Source: JAYEJW01 sp034716535 | GTDB lineage: Bacteria > Pseudomonadota > Gammaproteobacteria > Chromatiales > Chromatiaceae | Assembly: GCA_034716535.1 (NCBI GenBank) | Contig: JAYEJW010000355.1 | Span: 1 to 10,136, forward strand | Direction: 5' to 3' | Length of the DNA: 10,136 nucleotides | Translations under genes and position numbers: made by a program | Notes under the pieces: model-generated | What the model was told of the DNA's origin: nothing | The model's input: only the letters and a program-made list of their open reading frames with translations | Databases searched by the model: none | Shown: positions 7,201 to 10,136 of the stretch, in pieces | Position numbering within the stretch: the first letter of the stretch is position 1 | Layout of the letters: each line of letters starts with the position of its first letter

Positions 7201-7576
7201 CGCTCCCGTCCGGCCAGGTCGCTATGCGACCGAGATCAACATTCAGAATTTCCATGACCGCCAGGTAGGGATTCGGGAGCAGGTGATCCCACTGGTTCTG
7301 GCTGGCGCCGTGCGGGGACGGGAGCCTCAAGTGGCTGGTGTAACGGCACGCCACAAGATCTCGCTTCCACCCCATAGCGCGACCATGGACGACTGCTGCC
7401 GGATCGTGGAGTTGCTGCTGGGAGCCAAGCCCAGTTCACCTGTTCCCCTAACCATAGGGCTGCTGGAGATCACGAGCCTTGTGGAATTGAGCGTGACAGC
7501 CGTCTATACTGCGACGGATCTCAACAACGGATCACTGTCGGTCGACGTGGAGGATATTGCGCCAAAGCAATCCTGA
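4289..7576 (+). CDS. Trypsin-fold serine protease fused to a von Willebrand factor A domain, 1095 aa
   Basis: The start is fixed by AAGGAG at 4275-4280, 8 nt before the ATG, and an in-frame TAA at 4274. Residues ~25-120 look like the beta-sandwich domain that precedes some secreted trypsin-like proteases. Residues ~175-375 are a chymotrypsin-fold protease: His209 in LTAGHC, Asp260 in YDYALLRL, Ser333 in SGGSSGSG, with a cysteine pair (CSV...GHC) bracketing the His as in secreted family members. Residues ~383-560 are a VWA domain with complete MIDAS: D390-x-S392-x-S394, T476, D504. Beta-rich segments of unknown family follow (~570-945). The last ~145 residues (VYSVKFICG..., GRYATEINIQN, ELSVTAVYTATD) match a domain I recall from uncharacterised bacterial secreted proteins. 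No signal peptide, membrane helix or sorting motif is visible. No gene partner is adjacent and both flanks are mobile-element debris. A secreted metal-dependent adhesin/protease is the likeliest role, by inference. Confidence 0.88.
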   Translation: MSHRTGTLQTVTPAIQIGPDTGAAPTVGNTWAHDFAHTPAPTGTKFVILHFQNVNLPPGNQLEVDLGYDTDVFTFADGDQFWTRPVNIYALAGGLVPIRYVADGSLNGSVELDRYGRGERLSGEQDPTALSNSDPFQELPVYVEPIYDPFWYCDEPPNWENAACVAPPDVRALVARSVGMIVTVHEADDIVSTCSVTLVDADKVLTAGHCVNPAEALTSSVTFDYETDHAGNRPPGYNARFYKVAEVLEQRFMSNTDPYDYALLRLATAPPGIPPIQMRHDIPSGGSEVFGIHHPYGAVKKLGIPHPGFSTVSGSDEFQIRVPAEFDVSGGSSGSGLFDTAGRIVGVLSRGNPCGTPATDLWYFPTATFFQHTVPTPPPPITREVMIAFDRSGSMSQDDGTGRTKIAVARDAASLFVQLARSTVGNMLGLVSFSSSASSPVDFDLVGVTSANKNALIGPAPFAGGIVGGLSPGGRTSIGDGLDAARAELQTSGVSPQAILLLTDGRQNREPTIEQVEDSLGDIAVHAVGFGTESNLNGELLTQLAADHDGLYMRAGNGLALEKFFTEAFGNIFEAGVLFDPEFDLPANESGEPLPFPVCGETMLTAVTGWDRTDTSLSLEITSPGGAVITPLTPGVESSTGRTWSFLRVPLPQGGERDGLWQVRVMRPTGSTEFPPPAPALRYFLDVIPTGGPRLQLAGDTFRPRRRYYTGDFVGPLVMLRYDDGSWPHHADVKLTLSRPNKGTGNILTDAGLGPPTVIDGDTISARQATLQAIEAATGNPVVQYVESSFTLGSGPANTGGMFESAGVYGTGLSDELIVEGNYTLHAKATYGEECQGARELSWSFSVAVGIDADNTGVTSTPIGTEPDGTECLRLTFTPRDRYGNHLGPGRIDDFEIQPQPGTTLASIVTDLGNGSYQVDVCWDPASGEPPQVGIVQPERPTVVVTPTDVPRFVYSVKFICGEQTGDCHGCAPVRPGRYATEINIQNFHDRQVGIREQVIPLVLAGAVRGREPQVAGVTARHKISLPPHSATMDDCCRIVELLLGAKPSSPVPLTIGLLEITSLVELSVTAVYTATDLNNGSLSVDVEDIAPKQS

Positions 7577-8296
7577 ATTCGTTACAGGGGACAAGGCCGA
7601 AAAGGGAACTAGATTCCTTGAGGCCGCAGAATCTTTGCAGATGAGTCAAATTTTGTGGATAAGGAGTAGCAGGCGCAAAAAACCCCTTTCCCCAAATCAA
7701 GAGGAATGAAGATCAATGCCCTGGAGAGATCGCCGCGTGCGGCGGGTGCCTGAGGAGGCGCTGGCGGCAGATGCCGACTCAGCTTAACGCAAAATAATCG
7801 CGTTCATGAGCCGCTTATGGTGCGTAGTGCGTCTCAGCCAGATGCATTTGCCAATGAGGGCTAACCAAGAGTCTAGCAGCCGCGGCCACCTCAGGGCTCG
7901 TCGGTCTGAGGCAGAGCCTCGCTAGACATCGGTTACACTGGCCAAGGAGAGCCCCGCGCTCTTGTCTCTCGTTACCAGTGGTTTGTGGTGATTGGGCTCA
8001 GACTATGCGCTTCCGATAAGCGGACGCTGGCGATGATGGGTTGGGAACTTCGGCTATGGCTTCATTGCTGTCATCGACAATTTTGCAACGTAGTTTTGCA
8101 GCCGTCCTGAACAGTACTTCCGTAGTGTGCCCGTTGCGGTCATTGGAGGCCCGCAGATGAACTGCTTCCAATTATTCTGGACAAAAAAGGCAACGGTGTC
8201 CGCCAAGCCTCATAGGTATGCCAACAACATTGGCCGTAGTTCGCGCTGATAGAGCGCTGGAGAGGCTGGTTTGAGGAAAGACGTATAGGCAGACGT
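7577..8296. other. 720-bp stretch without a recognisable gene
   Basis: Only very short ORFs are present, such as a 24-codon frame at 7716 with a weak upstream AGAGGA. I found no tRNA or known RNA family and no strong terminator for the protease-VWA gene. A nested foldback lies at 7871-7927, and a second weak one (CACTGG near 7936 to CCAGTG near 7975, with AGAGC/GCTCT inside) follows. The stretch may be degenerate mobile DNA or hold an unannotated RNA. The sequence does not settle which. Confidence 0.5.
7871..7927. repeat. Nested inverted repeat (57 bp)
   Basis: The outer arms GTCTAGC (7871-7877) and GCTAGAC (7921-7927) enclose inner arms CCTCAG (7889-7894) and CTGAGG (7906-7911), with an 11-nt loop between the inner arms and asymmetric internal loops. 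Both arm pairs are perfect. There is no T-tract, so it does not look like an intrinsic terminator. It could be part of a structured RNA or an old element end. Confidence 0.45.
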
Positions 8297-8302
8297 ATAG
8301 GG
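8279..8302. repeat. 12-bp tandem direct repeat beside the REP hairpin
   Basis: AGACGTATAGG followed by C or G occurs twice in tandem (8279-8290 and 8291-8302). The second copy overlaps the left arm of the REP-like hairpin. This could be a small duplication at the hairpin insertion point or replication slippage next to the palindrome. Confidence 0.8.
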
Positions 8303-8367
8303 GACAGACCACGTTTCTAAGTAGGTCGAATTTAACATGAAACCGGAAACCGTGGTCTGTCCCCTAT
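8297..8367. repeat. REP-like long hairpin
   Basis: ATAGGGGACAGACCACG (8297-8313) pairs perfectly over 17 bp with 8351-8367. TTTC/GAAA extends the stem by 4 bp after a one-base bulge (C8350), leaving a 28-nt loop. The arm motif GTGGTCTGTCCCC resembles REP-type sequences that accompany RAYT transposases. A diverged version (GTGGTCCGTCCC) lies next to the RAYT remnant at 9607-9634. The right arm ends within 5 bp of the stop and breakpoint of the truncated emrA copy, so the hairpin marks the truncation. Confidence 0.8.
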
Positions 8368-8371
8368 TATT

Positions 8372-8794
8372 CTACTCCCGCGCATCGTCCAGGTTCGCCT
8401 GTTGCTCGTTGACCTTAGCCTCGGCGGCCGCAACCGCCGCGGCATCGATCTTGTTGGTCTGGGCCACCAGCTCGGCGGCGCTGGACGCCTTTTCGAGGGT
8501 CGCCCGGAACGGCCGCGGATCGATCCGGAACAGCTCGGCTCCGGCCTCGACGAACTGATTCTCTTTGACCTGGACTTCGGTGATCTGCCCATCGATGCGC
8601 GGCGAGATCCAGACGAAGTTGGCTTGCAGATAGGCGTCGTCGGTGCTCGGATGCTCGCCCTCGTACTCCCAGTACAGATAGGCGCCGAAAAGCAGTCCCG
8701 CACCGATCAGGATCGAGATGAGGATGATGGAGATCTCCCTGAGAATCGAGGGCTTGTGCGGGGTCTGTGCCACGGCGTTGGTCTGATCGGTCAT
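8372..8794 (-). pseudogene. emrA': Truncated second emrA copy, 140 aa
   Basis: This copy keeps the same ATG, AGGAG Shine-Dalgarno sequence and leader as the intact emrA. It runs in frame for 140 codons to a TAG at 8374-8372 just after residues DDARE. The product would contain the N-terminal tail, the membrane helix, the first half of the lipoyl domain and the start of the coiled coil, but no second lipoyl half, barrel or EmrB partner. Most nucleotide differences from the intact gene are silent. This suggests the copy diverged as a working gene before being cut. It may still be expressed as a membrane-anchored stub; without the rest of the adaptor it cannot form a pump. Confidence 0.85.
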
Positions 8795-9080
8795 CGACCC
8801 TGGCTCCTGGTGGAAGGCGATGTGAAGTTATGAGGCCGAAAGCGTGCCGAGCGCGGCCTGCCGGGTCGATTGTGCAGCAATCGGGCGCTGTGGGCGACGG
8901 TTTTTCTGAGCGCGCCGGGATGACCTGGTGACCTCGCGTTTCCGCCTTCTTGGTAGGCGGAGCCAGGAGGCTGACGGCGATCTCGCCTACGAGGTAGCTG
9001 CTTACTCTCTTGCGGGCACCAAGACATCGGAGGACACCGGCAAGTTTGTCCGATCTTCCGGCGTCGGGCCGACGGCACCT
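8376..9080. repeat. Long direct repeat, copy 2 (emrA 5' part plus leader)
   Basis: Partner of 2815-3519, in the same orientation, gap-free, with 21 mismatches over 705 bp by hand count. The leader part (8795-9080) differs at two sites only. The left end is bounded by the REP-like hairpin. At the right end about 125 bp unique to this copy (9081-9205) separate it from the debris module. Confidence 0.95.
8867..8883. promoter_or_regulatory. Second copy of the candidate operator dyad
   Basis: Identical CGATTG-TGCAG-CAATCG, 72 bp upstream of the truncated emrA start. If the dyad upstream of intact emrA binds a repressor, this one would bind it too. Confidence 0.35.
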
Positions 9081-9205
9081 GGAAGACCCACCTGACCATC
9101 CATTGCAGCGATATTCCGCTACCCGCAGGCGGTCGACGCGGCACATGGGGGATCGATCGGGATTGTTAGGAAACCTGGATCGGGCGCTGCGTGTTCTCGC
9201 GGCGG
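9081..9205. other. 125-bp segment present only in copy 2
   Basis: This segment lies between the emrA-leader repeat and the debris module and has no counterpart in copy 1, where those two parts touch. No gene is recognisable. Copy 1 may be a deletion of this segment, or copy 2 an insertion. No flanking target duplication is evident. Confidence 0.6.
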
Positions 9206-9398
9206 CTTCAAGGCCACGTCGTGAATCTTGACCGTCCGGTTGTTGGAAATTCGACTACGGTCATCTGCCGCGGGCGCCTGGCAGGAGAACCGACCGCGCG
9301 AACGTGACAGGTGGCCGTCAAACTTGACGGAAACAGTCAGGACGCGGCCGCATCCGAGGGCCACATAACTTGACAGGCAAAAGGAAAGACGCGACCCC
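9206..9398. repeat. Divergent debris module, copy 2
   Basis: Homologue of 3519-3691, with many substitutions and a 21-nt extra stretch at 9311-9331. That stretch contains a tight palindrome, CCGTCAA-AC-TTGACGG (9315-9330). The last 25 bp (9374-9398, ending AAAGACGCGACCCC) are identical to 3667-3691 and abut the broken end of the RAYT gene. Conservation of this end despite divergence elsewhere suggests it is a functional or recently moved repeat end. Confidence 0.8.
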
Positions 9399-9407
9399 TT
9401 GCGCTCG

Positions 9408-9566
9408 CCCGTGCACAGTGACCGATGCGGCAGCGCCAACCTCCGCGAGCAGGGCGCGAAAGCGGCGATAGTCTTCATCGGCAAAGAAGATCGCGCTCCG
9501 ATCAATACCGCGCAGAATGACATGCATCGGGATCCCGGCGGAACAAAGGCGAGGTCTTCTTGGCAA
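9408..9566 (-). pseudogene. REP-associated tyrosine transposase (RAYT), N-terminal remnant
   Basis: From a TTG start (9566-9564), 53 residues match the N-terminus of RAYT (TnpA-REP, Y1_Tnp) proteins: PRRPRL, then GIPMHVILRGIDRSAIFFAD and EDYRRFRALLAEV, ending VTVHG. Intact relatives continue with a segment of the type YVLMTNHVHLL containing the HUH metal-binding histidines and later the catalytic tyrosine. Here the frame switches after VTVHG into about 9 unrelated bases and then the debris-module end. The catalytic residues are missing and the gene is dead. A degenerate REP lies about 40 bp upstream, as is usual for RAYT genes. Confidence 0.85.
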
Positions 9567-9606
9567 GAGGCTGTTCTCAAGGACGCACTGGTCCGGTAAG
9601 GATAGC

Positions 9607-9634
9607 GGAAACGGAAGAAAATGTGGTCCGTCCC
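9607..9634. repeat. Degenerate REP-like sequence interrupted by an IS
   Basis: GAAACGGAAG followed by AAAATGTGGTCCGTCCC parallels the right arm region of the hairpin at 8341-8364 (GAAACCGGAAACC, then GTGGTCTGTCCCC). It lies upstream of the RAYT remnant start. It stops where the IS4-family element begins at 9634, so the element appears to have inserted into this REP. Confidence 0.6.
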
Positions 9635-9701
9635 TGAGGTATCCCCAGATTATTGCACTCTAAGACAAGAAGTTGTGGCGTATATTTAACGTAGAGTTGA
9701 A

Positions 9702-9764
9702 CATGCATGGGGTTTTGCGGTCCATGGAAAGCGACCAAACCGACCAGGATCCACCCCATGCATG
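9702..9764 (+). promoter_or_regulatory. Inverted repeat covering the transposase start codon
   Basis: CATGCATGGGGT (9702-9713) and ACCCCATGCATG (9753-9764) are a perfect 12-bp inverted repeat. The right arm contains the start codon (9758-9760), and the likely Shine-Dalgarno sequence AGGA (9745-9748) sits in the loop near it. An RNA containing both arms would bury the start codon. IS10 and IS50 are known to block translation of transcripts entering from outside by such foldback, so a similar protective role is likely. Confidence 0.6.
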
Positions 9765-10136
9765 CGATCACGATCTTACACCGATGTCTGGACCCGTTGC
9801 TGAAACACATCCACCGCCGACGCCTGGCAACGCTGTTGGCCGCAGTGGCATCCTGCGTCAGCGGGCCGGCACTGACGCTGACCGATGTGGGGCGGCGCTT
9901 CGAGGGCTCGGCGTTGTTGCGCCACAAGATCAAGCGCTCCGATCGGCTGCTGGGCAACCGACATCTGCGCTACGAGGCGCGTTCGATCTACGCGGCGTTG
10001 TGCCGGGTCGTGCTGGCGCGGGTGTGCGAGCCGATGATTTTGATCGACTGGTCGGACCTCAAGGCCGATCAGTCGCTGCACCTGCTGCGCGCCTCGCTGC
10101 CCGTGGGCGGGCGAAGCCTGACGTTGTACGAGGAGG
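9758..10136 (+). CDS. IS4-family (IS10-like) transposase, 5' part
   Basis: The first 126 codons of a DDE transposase are present and the gene is cut by the right edge. The reading aligns from its first residue with IS10 transposase: ILHRCLDPLLKHIHRRRL, LTLTDVGRRFEG, KIKRSDRLLGNRHL, ILIDWSDL and LRASLPVGGRSLTLYEE. Asp97 in LIDWSD is at the same position as the first catalytic Asp of IS10 and Tn5 transposases. The second Asp and the Glu would lie beyond the window. The start is supported by this alignment; AGGA at 9745-9748 is a modest ribosome-binding site. No frameshift is visible, so the gene may be active. Translation is probably restrained by the start-codon hairpin. Confidence 0.93.
   Translation, partial: MHAITILHRCLDPLLKHIHRRRLATLLAAVASCVSGPALTLTDVGRRFEGSALLRHKIKRSDRLLGNRHLRYEARSIYAALCRVVLARVCEPMILIDWSDLKADQSLHLLRASLPVGGRSLTLYEE

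Larger units (their letters stand above)
9634..10136 (+). mobile_element. IS4-family (IS10-related) insertion sequence, left part
   Basis: The left terminus is placed at CTGAGGTATCCCCAGAT (9634-9650), which from memory matches the IS10 outside end (CTGAG, then ATCCCC) at 13 of 17 positions. About 107 bp of leader precede the transposase ATG, similar to IS10 architecture. The element runs off the right edge. The 9 bp before it, GGTCCGTCC (9625-9633), are the expected half of a 9-bp target duplication. The other half would lie outside the window. Confidence 0.8.

Noticed and set aside
7577..8296. CRISPR array, tRNA or integron-type attachment sites in the gene-free stretch
   Set aside because: No regularly spaced repeats, no tRNA cloverleaf and no attC-like core sites were found by eye.
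9119..9580. 153-codon minus-strand frame across the RAYT remnant and debris module
   Set aside because: It reads the RAYT part in the wrong frame and has no protein-like features.
9653..9686. Transposase promoter with TTGCAC (9653) and TATATT (9681)
   Set aside because: The spacing is 22 bp, too long for a standard sigma70 promoter, so it is not listed as a feature.
9577..10081. Minus-strand frames opposite the IS4-family transposase
   Set aside because: They are antisense to a transposase whose frame is supported by family motifs and the position of Asp97.

Overview
The window is GC-rich bacterial DNA. It has the look of a proteobacterial, probably gammaproteobacterial, accessory region: an EmrAB-type efflux operon, a REP-associated tyrosine transposase (RAYT) remnant with REP-like hairpins, an IS91-type remnant, a heavy-metal RND pump remnant, and an IS4-family element related to IS10. 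A purple-sulfur-type gammaproteobacterium is possible, but nothing here proves the genus.

Layout. 1-660: the tail of an unidentified gene, a very GC-rich hairpin, a small orphan ORF, and otherwise nothing recognisable. 661-3233 (minus strand): intact emrA-emrB operon with a 4-bp ATGA overlap, preceded by a leader holding a perfect dyad that could be an operator. 3519-4223: stacked debris, made of a repeated module, the C-terminal end of an IS91-family transposase with a possible element terminus, and a czcA/cusA-type RND fragment. 4289-7576 (plus strand): one large intact gene for a 1095-residue protein joining a trypsin-fold serine protease to a von Willebrand factor A domain. 7577-8296: about 720 bp with no gene but some RNA-like foldback structure. 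8297-9398: a REP-like hairpin, then a second, truncated copy of emrA with its leader, then a second copy of the debris module. 9399-9633: a truncated RAYT gene and a degenerate REP. 9634-10136: left end of an IS10-like element, with its transposase cut by the window edge.

The main structural point is a pair of direct repeats, 2815-3519 and 8376-9080, at a constant offset of 5561 bp with no indels. They enclose the protease-VWA gene. A crossover between them would remove 5561 bp as a circle and still leave an intact emrAB operon, so the protease-VWA gene sits on a segment that could be lost or amplified at no cost to the pump. Divergence between the repeats is sharply uneven (19 mismatches in the first ~260 bp, 2 in the last ~445 bp), which suggests gene conversion or mosaic ancestry.

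The protease-VWA protein is the best candidate for something little described. It has a complete-looking Ser-His-Asp triad and a complete MIDAS, yet no visible signal peptide or membrane anchor, and no obvious functional partner in the window.
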